Source of the DNA: Profundicola sp051011115
GTDB lineage: Bacteria > Bacteroidota > Bacteroidia > Flavobacteriales > Weeksellaceae
Direction: 5' to 3'
DNA: 34,759 nucleotides
Assembly: GCA_051011115.1 (NCBI GenBank)
Contig: JBPCUN010000037.1
Span: 1-34,759 of the forward strand
A program made the translations under genes and the position numbers. This document shows positions 1-8,500 of the stretch, piece after piece. Position 1 is the stretch's first letter; each line of letters begins with the position of its first letter. The notes under the pieces are model-generated. The model saw nothing but the letters and a program-made list of their open reading frames with translations, was not told where the DNA came from and ran no database searches.

Positions 1-3000
1 GGACTTTTTGATTTACGTTTAAATTGTAATGTAGATCAAGGGCAATCATCAATGATAGTAGAAAATAGTAAATTTTTAAATATTAAAAGGGGAACAGCAC
101 AATATCAAGCGGCCGCTATATTTAGAATAACAAATTTTCCTATTCTTACTTTACGTAATAACACTTTTTTAGGAAATCGAGGTGGGTATGGAGGTGTATT
201 AGATTTTCGCAATTCTGGAGAGTTTATATCAGTAGGTAATTTATGGCAAGATAATTACTCAGGACATTCTGGAGGAGCAATCTATGTAAGTGGTAATTAC
301 CCATGTAGTGGTATTGCTTCAGTTAAGAATTCTGTTACCATAACAAATGATGAATTTCTTGCGAATCATGCGGGGCTCGGGGGAGCTGCTGGGCGTGGTG
401 GAGCAATTCATATAGCCTCTAATGTAATTGGTACTGGTGCTGTAGCTAAGGAAGTAAATATTATCAATTCTAAATTTAAAGAAAACTTTACTACAGCTTT
501 CAGTGGTGGTGCTATCATGGTGAACTCATCTGAACCATTTAGTATAACAGGCTCTGTATTTTGCAATAATGATGCAAATCGTTGGTTTCCTGGTAATTCT
601 GCCGGTAATGGTGGGGCTGTTGCAGCTTATGGATCTAGTAGTTTTAGTGTTAATAATTCTACATTCTTTGAAAATGGATCAGAACAGAATGGAGGTGCTA
701 TTTATTCTAACAGAAGTTCTACTCTAATAGATGGTTGTTCTTATTTTGAGAATAATAATGCTAATGATTTGGGAGGAGCCCTATGGTCAGACAATGAAAC
801 CACTATTAATTCTGCTTATTTTGCAAATAATGCTACGGCAGATGGCAGTGGTGGCGCTATATTCTTTAACAGCCCACAGAATCATACAATTAGTTCTGTA
901 ACTTTCTTAAATAATACCTCTGCTGATGATGGTGGTGCAATTTTCGCCAATAATGCCGCGATAAACTCAAATGGGTTGTTAGATATTTCAAACTCTTATT
1001 TTGTAAATAACAAGTCAGAAAATAGTGGTGGGGCAATTGGGGTGTATTACTATAGTATTTCTACAGATAATATTATTTTTGATAACAATATTGCTGGTGA
1101 TGATGGAGGAGCTCTATATGTTAATACTTTAGCAGGCCATACATTTGATTTGAGAAACTCTAAATACGATAGTAATGTAGCAGGGAACTTTGGAGGAGCA
1201 ATTAACTTTTTCACAGGAACGAACACGGATGCAAATATTATTAATAACATATTCTTAAATAATACCGCTACCAATCGTGGTGGCGCAATATCTGTTCTGG
1301 ATAGAGGGGTCTCTGGAAATGAGATTGATATAATAGACAGCAATAAATTCTTTGGGAATAACATTAATGGAGACGCTAGTAATAACAGTGCTAATGGTAG
1401 ATCGGATATCTATTTAGAGAATGGAGCAGGTTTATATAGAAGTAATATAGGTTCTTTAAAAAATAATAGTTTGCAATTTGCCCCAAATACTACTAATTAT
1501 CCGAATGGTTCTTTTGGTACTGGATTTAGATTAGGTACTGGAAATACACAACAATTGAGTGCGGTAACAGTTGATTATAATGCATTTGTATGTAATCCAT
1601 TAGAGTGTCCTATAGTTGAACCAACCACTCCAGCACCACTAGTATTATCGGCAGATAGACAAAATACAGGGACGCCCTCAGATTACACAACGTATACAGA
1701 CGTAGCTATTAATAATTCTTGTGTAGCAACACCATCAGAGGTGGCATTCACTGCTAGATCAAATAAAGCGGCTAGACAAGATGGAACTGTTTTAGATTTA
1801 CCAGCAAAGCACATTATAATTACCTATAGTTTGATAAAGACAAATAACCTAGATGGAACTATAGAGAGAACAGATGGACTTGTGATAGATGCAAATTCTG
1901 CAGATAGAATAGAAGAGACATCAGACGAAATCCCTACATCTGACCCGCGTGATGTATATCAAACATATTTCTTAAATTTATCAGGTAAGATAAGTGCAGG
2001 GTACACCTATACATATACAATTACTCAAGTTGAAATTCCAAATGAAGGAACTTTCAATTATGAAGCTGGGCAATATAAGACAGTACTTGTAACAGACTTT
2101 TGTGATTCTGATGGTGATGGTATTCCTAACTATATGGAGACGAAAGATGATGTGGATCCATTAGCAGACGACAACAATGATGGTATTCCGAATTATTTAG
2201 ATTCGACATATCCAGGGTTAGTAGATGTAAATGGTGATGGCGTAAATGACAACTTTGATACCGATGGAGACGGTCAAGCAGATTTCCTAGATATTGATTC
2301 AGACAATGATGGAATTTTAGACTCAGTTGAAGCAGGACCAAATCCAGAAAGTCCAATAGATACCGATGGAGACGGGGTGCCAGATTACTTAGACTTAGAT
2401 TCAGATAATGATGGAATTAATGATGTGGACGAGGGTAATCCGGATGCTGTAGACGCAGATGGTGATGGAATGGTAGACGGTCCTTATGGAGATAACGGTT
2501 TAGCGAATTCATTAGAAAACGGAGATGATAGTTTTAATGCTACAATTACACCACCCACCGATACAAATGGGGACGGCATTCCAGATTATCAACAAACTGA
2601 TTCTGATGGAGACGGGATACCTGATTCAATAGACACAGAGCCTTATGGTTCGGGATCAACACCACCTCAAAGCCAAGATCCAAGTGTAGATGCAAACGGA
2701 GATGGAATTGTAGATGGTACAACAGATACAGATGGAGATGGTATTATGGATATCGTTGATAAAAACCCAAGAGTATTTGGAGAATCAAAGCCAAATTGCG
2801 AAATAATACCTAATAGTAATTCAGACAGCATTAAAACAACCCAAGTAGGTATTTCTACTTTAGATAGAAATAACCAAGAATGGTTATCTAGTGCTAATAA
2901 TAAATTAGGAGCGTATATCGTATTAGAGTCAACAACCAAAGGATTTATTATTCCAAGATTTGCTGCCACTGCAGATATTGAGAATACCATAGGTTCAGAT

Positions 3001-3141
3001 GTAAATGCTGGTGTGGAAGAAGGTATGATTGTTTGGGACAATGAAGCGAATTGTTTAAAGATGTTCTACGATAATACCAATGATGGTAAGATGACTTGGA
3101 ACTGTATCTCAAGTGATACCTGTACAAATACAAAGCCTTAA
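1..3141 (+). CDS. Large secreted surface protein, 5' end missing: PMP-like beta-helix, calcium-type DxDxDG repeats, C-terminal tail module
   Basis: The frame is open from base 1, so the true start lies upstream; the first internal ATG is at 52. Bases 1 to about 1600 encode at least eleven repeats pairing an F/Y-x-x-N motif with GGA(I/L/V), as in chlamydial polymorphic outer-membrane protein repeats and right-handed beta-helices. About 1620-2097 is an unassigned linker domain. From 2098 to about 2770 come acidic DxDGDGxPDxxD repeats of the thrombospondin type 3/calcium-binding type. The end (about 2818-3141) starts QVGIST, contains KGFIIPR and closes with EGMIVWD...CLKMFYD...W, a module shared with the next gene. 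Probably a cell-surface adhesin-like protein; the ligand is unknown. I see no typical type IX secretion C-terminal signal after the tail module. The next gene begins 25 bases downstream, suggesting cotranscription. Confidence 0.85.
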   Translation, partial: GLFDLRLNCNVDQGQSSMIVENSKFLNIKRGTAQYQAAAIFRITNFPILTLRNNTFLGNRGGYGGVLDFRNSGEFISVGNLWQDNYSGHSGGAIYVSGNYPCSGIASVKNSVTITNDEFLANHAGLGGAAGRGGAIHIASNVIGTGAVAKEVNIINSKFKENFTTAFSGGAIMVNSSEPFSITGSVFCNNDANRWFPGNSAGNGGAVAAYGSSSFSVNNSTFFENGSEQNGGAIYSNRSSTLIDGCSYFENNNANDLGGALWSDNETTINSAYFANNATADGSGGAIFFNSPQNHTISSVTFLNNTSADDGGAIFANNAAINSNGLLDISNSYFVNNKSENSGGAIGVYYYSISTDNIIFDNNIAGDDGGALYVNTLAGHTFDLRNSKYDSNVAGNFGGAINFFTGTNTDANIINNIFLNNTATNRGGAISVLDRGVSGNEIDIIDSNKFFGNNINGDASNNSANGRSDIYLENGAGLYRSNIGSLKNNSLQFAPNTTNYPNGSFGTGFRLGTGNTQQLSAVTVDYNAFVCNPLECPIVEPTTPAPLVLSADRQNTGTPSDYTTYTDVAINNSCVATPSEVAFTARSNKAARQDGTVLDLPAKHIIITYSLIKTNNLDGTIERTDGLVIDANSADRIEETSDEIPTSDPRDVYQTYFLNLSGKISAGYTYTYTITQVEIPNEGTFNYEAGQYKTVLVTDFCDSDGDGIPNYMETKDDVDPLADDNNDGIPNYLDSTYPGLVDVNGDGVNDNFDTDGDGQADFLDIDSDNDGILDSVEAGPNPESPIDTDGDGVPDYLDLDSDNDGINDVDEGNPDAVDADGDGMVDGPYGDNGLANSLENGDDSFNATITPPTDTNGDGIPDYQQTDSDGDGIPDSIDTEPYGSGSTPPQSQDPSVDANGDGIVDGTTDTDGDGIMDIVDKNPRVFGESKPNCEIIPNSNSDSIKTTQVGISTLDRNNQEWLSSANNKLGAYIVLESTTKGFIIPRFAATADIENTIGSDVNAGVEEGMIVWDNEANCLKMFYDNTNDGKMTWNCISSDTCTNTKP

Positions 3142-3166
3142 TATTTAATCAATTAATATCACAAAT

Positions 3167-3691
3167 ATGAAAAAGTTTATATATACCATTACAGCCCTAG
3201 TTGCATTCACCTTAAGTGTGAATGCCCAAGTGGGTATCGAAACTGAGGATGTATCAGATAAAGCAATTTTGGACTTTCCAGACAATGCCAATGGAGGGAT
3301 ATTGTTACCGTATGTAGCAGATCCATCCACAGCTGGGACAGAATCAGGAACCTTATTATATAATGCAACGGAAGGTGCAGTATATGTTAATGACAACACT
3401 GCTACTTGGGTTCCATTGACAGAAACACCAGTAGATGCAAGTAATATTGCAACACATGATGTGAGTACTTATCCAGAATTAAATTCAGAAGGAGTGGTTA
3501 TTTCTAATATAAATGCAGCCCCATCCGCTACAGGTGTTTTAGTTTTAGACTCTAATGACAGGGCATTAGCTTTGCCAAAAGTTGCTGGTGTAGAAAATAT
3601 TCAATCGCCAAAAGCAGGAATGATTTGTTATGATACTACTAGAAAAGCGTTAGCCATATTTAATGGGGAAAACTGGATTCTGAGAAACTAA
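3167..3691 (+). CDS. Small secreted protein with two copies of the tail module
   Basis: A 174-residue protein with a signal peptide (KK, hydrophobic core, cleavage near NAQ at residue 20), so exported. The mature protein starts QVGIETED, like the broken gene at 5008. Two related units are visible: one from GGILLPYV through GTLLYN to a tryptophan (about residues 44-82), and one from ALALPKV through AGMICYD to FNGENW at the C-terminus. The second closely matches the end of the upstream surface protein. The pattern (P-x-V/F, about 15 residues, G-x-L/I-x-Y/W-D/N, hydrophobics, W) is common in flavobacterial secreted proteins of unknown role. Only 25 bases separate it from the upstream gene and a terminator follows, so the two probably form one transcript. 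A partner or accessory of the large protein is an inference. Confidence 0.8.
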   Translation: MKKFIYTITALVAFTLSVNAQVGIETEDVSDKAILDFPDNANGGILLPYVADPSTAGTESGTLLYNATEGAVYVNDNTATWVPLTETPVDASNIATHDVSTYPELNSEGVVISNINAAPSATGVLVLDSNDRALALPKVAGVENIQSPKAGMICYDTTRKALAIFNGENWILRN

Positions 3692-3715
3692 AATAATAAC
3701 TTAGAACATTTATAG

Positions 3716-3747
3716 AAAGACCACTTCAAGCGATGTGGTCTTTTTTT
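3716..3747 (+). terminator. Rho-independent terminator after the secreted protein
   Basis: A perfect 9-bp stem (3716-3724 with 3735-3743) encloses a 10-base loop and runs into a tract of T ending at 3747. It lies 25 bases past the stop codon of the 174-residue secreted protein and closes the surface-protein transcript. Confidence 0.85.
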
Positions 3748-4116
3748 GTTTATGACTACTTGCTTAGTCATGACGTATTATTTGATTAATTTTAGAGAAT
3801 TATATTATTAATTTCCATTCTTCCTGCAAGATGTTAGTAATATAATAATTAAGTGATTTTCACAAATGGCTTGGTCAGTTTATGTAGAATTGAGATGATG
3901 AATTCACTAACAGACTTGATTTAAAAGACAACATAGATTTAATTATTAATAAATGATGTTTCCAGGTCTTTATACCATGGTGAAAGAACTAAGCAAATAA
4001 CATTCCCTCTCACAAGAATAATGAAGATAGATGATTAAAATAATTTTATAACTTTAAAATTTACATCGTTTATATACTATTACATTATTTATAATCCGAA
4101 AAGGGTTCTATAATTT
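3748..4116. other. AT-rich gene-free stretch, possibly old coding remnants
   Basis: No convincing gene on either strand. The sequence is very AT-rich. On the minus strand from about 4040 to 3849 one frame reads with only two internal stops, and short protein-like stretches also occur on the plus strand, so a heavily decayed gene is possible. No repeat, tRNA or insertion sequence was recognised. Confidence 0.4.
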
Positions 4117-4521
4117 TCACCTTCCCTTATTCTCTGGGCGATTGTACCACATAGCGAGAAATTGTTTGGTGCCCATCATGCGTGCAGCATTTTTAGCGCG
4201 ATTAGCTTTATCTCCTTTAAATAACTCATCTATCGTCTGAAACCATAAAATTAACCATTGCCCAAAATGTTTTTGTGTAATACCATAGTTAGCTTCTTTA
4301 TCTACATTGATATGCTTAGCAGTTGGGTTTCCTTTAAACTTTGGAATGCCAAAAAGATTGGTCTCCCAAAAATCACCAATTTTTACTAAATGTGCTGGCC
4401 ATTTATCTTCTGCAATATGATGGTTGAATATGGGACCTAAGAGCTCATCTTTACGGATTTTGCCATAGAATTTCTCCATTAATAAATCTATATCCTGTCT
4501 GTGTTCGATATCTTTTTTCAT
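4117..4521 (-). CDS. Group III truncated haemoglobin
   Basis: A 134-residue haem protein of the 2-over-2 globin fold. The pattern FYGKIRKDELLGPIFN near the start, then HLVKIGDFW and AKHINV, follows the layout of group III globins such as Campylobacter Ctb. Assigned by analogy: Tyr19 as B10, His44 as E7, His70 as the proximal haem ligand (F8) and Trp89 as G8. Length is normal for the group and there is no signal peptide, so it should be cytoplasmic. Family members bind oxygen and are linked to nitric oxide or microaerobic physiology; the role here is not shown. It is a single gene, flanked on one side by AT-rich gene-free DNA and on the other by a decayed gene remnant. Confidence 0.9.
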   Translation of the reverse strand: MKKDIEHRQDIDLLMEKFYGKIRKDELLGPIFNHHIAEDKWPAHLVKIGDFWETNLFGIPKFKGNPTAKHINVDKEANYGITQKHFGQWLILWFQTIDELFKGDKANRAKNAARMMGTKQFLAMWYNRPENKGR

Positions 4522-4640
4522 AATGGTTTCACAATTATTGGCAAGGTAAGCAACTATTCATTTAAACTTTTATGATTGAAATGATAACACTGAATTTCTT
4601 TTTATTCATTTTTTAAGAATATTTATTTCACTTCATTGAA

Positions 4641-4898
4641 TTAAACTTCAACTATCTTCTTTAATTGTTGCTTATCTCTCTGCTCAGCAATGACTATGGT
4701 GTGTTGTATAACTCTACATCAGGCTCTAATTGATGATTTTCTATGAGTACGCCTTGAATCGACTATTACAGTAACTTGTGGTTTCTCATAGAAATGCTTC
4801 ACCCCATCGTCTTTAGAATCTTTAATAGAGCAAATGCCTAATGAAACAGTTTCTGAATCGTAAATTTCAATGTAAAACCAAACACCATTATTAAATGC
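4641..4898 (-). pseudogene. Decayed gene remnant, reading frame broken at least twice
   Basis: Reading from 4898 down, one frame is open for about 59 codons to a TGA at 4719-4721 without an ATG (contains GVWFYIEIYDSETVSLG). From about 4770 a second frame gives QGVLIENHQLEPDVELYNTP before a TAG at 4694-4696. Beyond that the first frame resumes as IVIAEQRDKQQLKKIVEV and stops at 4641. Joined together this looks like the C-terminal part of one protein. The ENHQLEPDVELYNTP...RDKQQLKK pattern recalls the end of S41/tricorn-type peptidases, where GVxPDIxVxNxP is followed by a D-x-Q-L helix, but this resemblance is tentative. No start or upstream part was found. Confidence 0.5.
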
Positions 4899-4960
4899 CT
4901 ATAAGTGATTTATTTCCTTATAGTAGTTTGATTATTTTAATGTTAACAAATTGTATGACA

Positions 4961-4992
4961 TTTGTTTAATTATTTAATTCTCCTTATTTTAG
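4961..4992 (+). promoter_or_regulatory. Bacteroidota-type promoter of the broken secreted-protein gene
   Basis: TTTG at 4961-4964 is followed after 20 bases by TATTTTAG at 4985-4992, one mismatch from the -7 consensus TAnnTTTG. Transcription would start just upstream of the ATG at 5008, leaving a leader of roughly 10 bases. Confidence 0.5.
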
Positions 4993-5007
4993 CAAAAAAT
5001 TAAATCA

Positions 5008-5696
5008 ATGAAAAAGAAATTTACTTTATTAATGTTAACGGTTTTATCGTTAGGGTCATTGTCGGCTCAAGTAGGCGTAGAAACTGAAGAGCCTACAGAA
5101 ATGTTAGACGTCAATGGAACTGTGAGAATTCAAGATTTACCTAGAGAGGGTGTGGATAATATGTTCACAAAACCAGATGGCACGCGCTCTGCTAATAAGG
5201 ATCAAATTTTTGAAACTGCAGGTACAGTGGTTGCTAATGAAAATGGGGTGTTAGGTGTTACTCCTTTACCACCTGTGAGAGCAAACACAAGATGCTATGC
5301 ATCAACTACACAAAATTTTAGTGAGGCGGCAGCACGTAACATTTTATTGTATGACGATGGGGAGGTTTAATTTGAATTTCGTACTAGAACTGGTTCGTCC
5401 TTTGGTAACGATATTTGGTTTAAACACAATGACCCAAACACGGTTCAAGGATTAACAAAAGGTGATAACAATAGAGGAGCTTCCTATTTTTCTATGCCAC
5501 CCAATACATGGGAAAGAGTTTCAAGTAATATTAGCTGGGATTTGGAACAATCTGGAAGTCTTATTTTGTTTACTGATGTTACGCAGATAATACTGAAAAT
5601 ATAAATCCTTTTTTCTTTGAAATTTCTTATTTTACTCAAAAAAGAACTTCTAATTCTTACCCTAGTGTGTGCTTTAACATTGTTAGATACAACTAA
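5008..5696 (+). pseudogene. Secreted protein gene broken by an in-frame stop and a frameshift
   Basis: The first 120 codons encode a signal peptide ending SLSAQ, a mature start QVGVETEEPTEMLDVNGTVR and a conserved-looking middle part. A TAA at 5368-5370 interrupts, but the same frame then stays open and protein-like (FEFRTRTGSSFGNDIWFKHN...). Near 5581-5583 one base appears to be missing: shifting frame continues GATGTTAC/GCAGAT into ADNTENINPFFFEISYF and ends CFNIVRYN at a TAA at 5694-5696. Repaired, the protein would have about 229 residues. A promoter and a terminator flank it exactly, showing that the full unit was once one gene. It belongs to the same secreted style as the gene at 3167. 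Sequencing error could explain one lesion, less easily both. Confidence 0.8.
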
Positions 5697-5747
5697 ATTT
5701 TTCATAAGAATTTGATTATTATATAAAATTTACTAGAAATTTACTTT

Positions 5748-5781
5748 AATCCTTACAGCTATATTCTGTAAGGATTTTTTT
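5748..5781 (+). terminator. Rho-independent terminator after the broken secreted-protein gene
   Basis: A perfect 11-bp stem (5748-5758 with 5766-5776) with a 7-base loop runs into a T-rich tract. It sits about 50 bases past the restored stop codon at 5696, supporting 5008-5696 as one former gene. Confidence 0.85.
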
Positions 5782-5867
5782 ATTGGATAAAGTTATATAG
5801 TGTAAACGTTAAAAGTGAGGTATATTCCTCTAATATATTCAAATTTATCTATATTCTATTAATATAC

Positions 5868-7049
5868 ATGAAACATAACTTCTCAACATATTATGCTAAT
5901 TTTAGTCAGCTACAAAAGCCATTTGCTTTTGTGGATTTGGATGCCTTTGATTATAACTTAAAGCAATTATTACAAAGATGTGGTGATAAACCTATCCGAT
6001 TGGCAACTAAATCTGTGCGGTCTGTTGCAATGCTAGAACGAGCTAGAGATTTGGGCCATGTAAGTCGGTGGATGTGCTTTACCCTTTCAGAGGCTTTGTA
6101 TTTAGAGGGGTTAGGTTTTGATGATTTGATGGTTGCTTATCCAAGTGTACAAGAAGGGGAGATGGAAAGGTTAGCGGTTGCCCTAAAGCGGGGGAAAAAG
6201 ATTTACTTAACGGTAGATACACCTTATCATTTAGAAAAACTCCAAAACTATGCAGAGAAATATGATATGGTGATTCCGATTTCTATGGATGTGGATGTTT
6301 CGATGGATTTTATGGGCATTTACTTTGGAGTTTATCGTTCATCCATTCATAGCATGGAGGATGTGAAGAGTTTTTTGATAGAATTGAATAAATATCCTGG
6401 CTTGGCTTTAAAAGGGGTAATGACTTATGATGCGCAAATTGCAGGTGTGGCTGATAGCAAAAAGGGACATTTATTGAACCCTATTTTAAGGTTTTTAAAA
6501 AGGAAGTCTTTACCCAGAATAAAAGAACAGAGAAAAATGGTATCAGACTTAATTCAAGCCCAAGGAATTACGCTCGATTACTTTAATGCTGGTGGAACTG
6601 GAAGTTTAGAGATTGTTTCACAAGATGAGGTGGTAACAGAAGTTACTTTTGGCTCTGGATTATATCAACCTTGGTATTTTGATGGGTTCAATAATTTTAA
6701 TCACAGGCCAGCTGCAGGTTTTGTTTTGGAATTATGCCGAAAACCGAAACCTAATTATTATACGGCCTTGGGTGGTGGTTACATTGCTTCTGGACAAATT
6801 GGAACAGATAAACAACCTTTATTAGTCTATCCAGAGGGTAAATTAGTGAAGGAAGAAGGATGTGGAGAAGTGCAAACACCGATTCAAGTAAAAGAACCAA
6901 TAGATTTAAATCAAACGAATTTTGCTGTTTTTCGCCATGCCAAGGCTGGAGAATTATGTGAAAGATTTAATGAATTAAAACTATTTTCTAAAGGGGAATT
7001 AATAGATACAGTGACAACTTATAGGGGAGATGGTCAATGCTTTTTATGA
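5868..7049 (+). CDS. PLP-dependent alanine racemase/D-threonine aldolase-fold enzyme (amino acid deaminase/aldolase family)
   Basis: A 393-residue protein of fold-type III PLP enzymes. AFVDLDAFDYNL (about residues 20-31) is the N-terminal barrel signature and Lys48 in LATKSVRS is the expected Schiff-base lysine. NAGGTGS (near residue 240) would bind the PLP phosphate. GGGYIASG and the C-terminal FRHAKAGELCERFNE (His357, Cys364) resemble the domain that holds a metal in D-threonine aldolase-like members. No signal peptide. The family is annotated as amino acid deaminase/aldolase, but the substrate is not established and cannot be read from sequence. The flavoprotein gene follows after 37 bases on the same strand, so the two are probably cotranscribed and functionally linked. 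It is not a canonical Alr and is unlikely to serve the cell wall. Confidence 0.8.
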   Translation: MKHNFSTYYANFSQLQKPFAFVDLDAFDYNLKQLLQRCGDKPIRLATKSVRSVAMLERARDLGHVSRWMCFTLSEALYLEGLGFDDLMVAYPSVQEGEMERLAVALKRGKKIYLTVDTPYHLEKLQNYAEKYDMVIPISMDVDVSMDFMGIYFGVYRSSIHSMEDVKSFLIELNKYPGLALKGVMTYDAQIAGVADSKKGHLLNPILRFLKRKSLPRIKEQRKMVSDLIQAQGITLDYFNAGGTGSLEIVSQDEVVTEVTFGSGLYQPWYFDGFNNFNHRPAAGFVLELCRKPKPNYYTALGGGYIASGQIGTDKQPLLVYPEGKLVKEEGCGEVQTPIQVKEPIDLNQTNFAVFRHAKAGELCERFNELKLFSKGELIDTVTTYRGDGQCFL

Positions 7050-7086
7050 AGAATATTAAATTAGAGTACATTAAAAATTAAATGCC

Positions 7087-8412
7087 ATGATTTGGAAGAA
7101 TTGGTCTGAAACCGTAAAGTTTGAACCTAAAAACTATATAGAAGCTAGGACAATAGAAGATGTGCAAGAGGCAGTATTAATGGCTAAAGCTCAGGGTAGA
7201 AAGATTCGTGTAGCTGGTTCTGGACATTCGTTTACGAGGCTTTGTGAGTCAGACGATGTGTTGTTGTCTATCAATGAGATGAGTGGCATTATAGAAGTAG
7301 ATAAAGATAATCTACAGATTACCTTTTGGGCTGGTACCACGGTGAGGCGAGCAGGAGAATTGATTTTAGAACATGGTTTGGCACAAGAGAATTTAGGCGA
7401 TTTTGATTTGCAAACATTGGCAGGTGCAACCAGTACGGGAACACATGGAACGGGGATTAACCTTCATGGAATTTCTAATCAAATTGTAGCTTTTTGGATT
7501 GTAAATGCAGCGGGAGAATTATTGGAATGTTCGAAAGAGAAAAACCCCCAACTTTTTGAGGCTGGTCGGGTGGCCATGGGTTTATTCGGAGTCATGGTAA
7601 AGATTAAATTACAGTTGGTAGAGGCTTATAAACTGAAAGTAGAAAAAAGTTTAGTCAACTTTTTTGATATTTTACCTCAAATCCCAGAGATGCTTCAAAA
7701 TCACAGGAATTTAGAGTTTTTCTGGTTTCCGATGACAGAGAAAGCCATGATGAAAAAAATGAGCATTACAGATGAACCTATTCATGATCCCCATTGGAAG
7801 AATTATGTCAATCAGCATATTATAGAAAATTACGCATTAAATGCGGTATGTAATCTTTCTTACAAATGGAAATTGAAAGCTAAGAAGATAAATCAATTGA
7901 TGACGAATTTCATCGGTACAGATGTGCGGATCAATGATTATAATAAAATTCTAGCCACGGAACGCATGGTAAGGTTCAAGGAAATGGAGTTAAATATTCC
8001 TGCCGAGCACTTTCAAGAATTCTTCACAGAAATTAATGTGAGGATAGAAGAGAAACAATATCCTGTGGTATTTCCCATAGAAATTAGATGGGTAAAAGCG
8101 GATGACATATGGTTGAGCCCCACATATAAAAGAGATGCGGTATATTTCGCGTTTCATACCTATTGGAAAAATCATGTGCCAGAATATTTCTATGATATGC
8201 AGGAGATCGCTAAAAAATATGAGGTTCGTCCACACTGGGGTAAAATGCATAACCTAGAGGCCTCATATTTTGAAAAGGTGTATCCTAAATGGCATGATTT
8301 CATGCAGATTAGAGAAAATTTGGATCCAGAACAAATCTTTGTTGGGCCTTATATGAGTAGGCTGATAGCCGATATTCATGAGCCGATTGAAGATCGTTAT
8401 CACAATCTATAA
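7087..8412 (+). CDS. FAD-linked oxidase of the D-arabinono-1,4-lactone/aldonolactone oxidase family
   Basis: A 441-residue flavoprotein of the vanillyl-alcohol oxidase superfamily. The FAD domain covers about residues 10-180. His47 in GSGHSFTRL matches the position that carries covalently bound FAD in alditol and aldonolactone oxidases, and ATSTGTHGTG forms the pyrophosphate-binding loop. The C-terminal substrate domain contains HWGK at 383-386, the motif typical of this family's active site. It would oxidise a sugar lactone or polyol; the true substrate is unknown. It follows a PLP-dependent enzyme by 37 bases and is closed by a hairpin, giving a two-gene transcript. Such pairing has been seen in other bacteria, which suggests a shared pathway that neither name explains. 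Confidence 0.85.
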   Translation: MIWKNWSETVKFEPKNYIEARTIEDVQEAVLMAKAQGRKIRVAGSGHSFTRLCESDDVLLSINEMSGIIEVDKDNLQITFWAGTTVRRAGELILEHGLAQENLGDFDLQTLAGATSTGTHGTGINLHGISNQIVAFWIVNAAGELLECSKEKNPQLFEAGRVAMGLFGVMVKIKLQLVEAYKLKVEKSLVNFFDILPQIPEMLQNHRNLEFFWFPMTEKAMMKKMSITDEPIHDPHWKNYVNQHIIENYALNAVCNLSYKWKLKAKKINQLMTNFIGTDVRINDYNKILATERMVRFKEMELNIPAEHFQEFFTEINVRIEEKQYPVVFPIEIRWVKADDIWLSPTYKRDAVYFAFHTYWKNHVPEYFYDMQEIAKKYEVRPHWGKMHNLEASYFEKVYPKWHDFMQIRENLDPEQIFVGPYMSRLIADIHEPIEDRYHNL

Positions 8413-8439
8413 TTTCATTATGATAAGATCTATATAATA

Positions 8440-8477
8440 AATACCACTTGATAATAAACAGTCAAGTGGTATTTTAA
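8440..8477. terminator. Hairpin terminator between convergent genes
   Basis: A perfect 12-bp stem (8440-8451 with 8462-8473) with a 10-base loop lies 27 bases past the flavoprotein stop. The T tract is short on both strands, but its place between convergent genes fits a terminator, mainly for the plus-strand pair. Confidence 0.7.
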
Positions 8478-8500
8478 GTTTATGAATAATTTGTTGTGGA

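Noticed and set aside
2098..2770. Regularly repeated short DNA motif that could suggest a CRISPR-like array
   Set aside because: The repeats are in frame, vary in spacing and encode DxDGDG calcium-type motifs.
2126..3041. Long open antisense frames across the calcium-type repeats
   Set aside because: They mirror the periodic GAT/GGT codons of the sense repeats, give low-complexity proteins and have no start signals.
3953..4000. Tiny plus-strand frame of 15 codons beginning MMFPGLYTMVKELSK
   Set aside because: Too short, no promoter or ribosome signal, lies in AT-rich gene-free DNA.
3849..4040. Minus-strand frame with only two stops in AT-rich DNA
   Set aside because: Could be another decayed gene, but several frames look equally protein-like and no family is recognised.
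1..5700. Prophage or mobile element as source of the surface and tail-like genes
   Set aside because: No integrase, transposase, terminal repeats, tRNA target or phage structural genes are visible; tail-fibre resemblance is common in flavobacterial secreted proteins.
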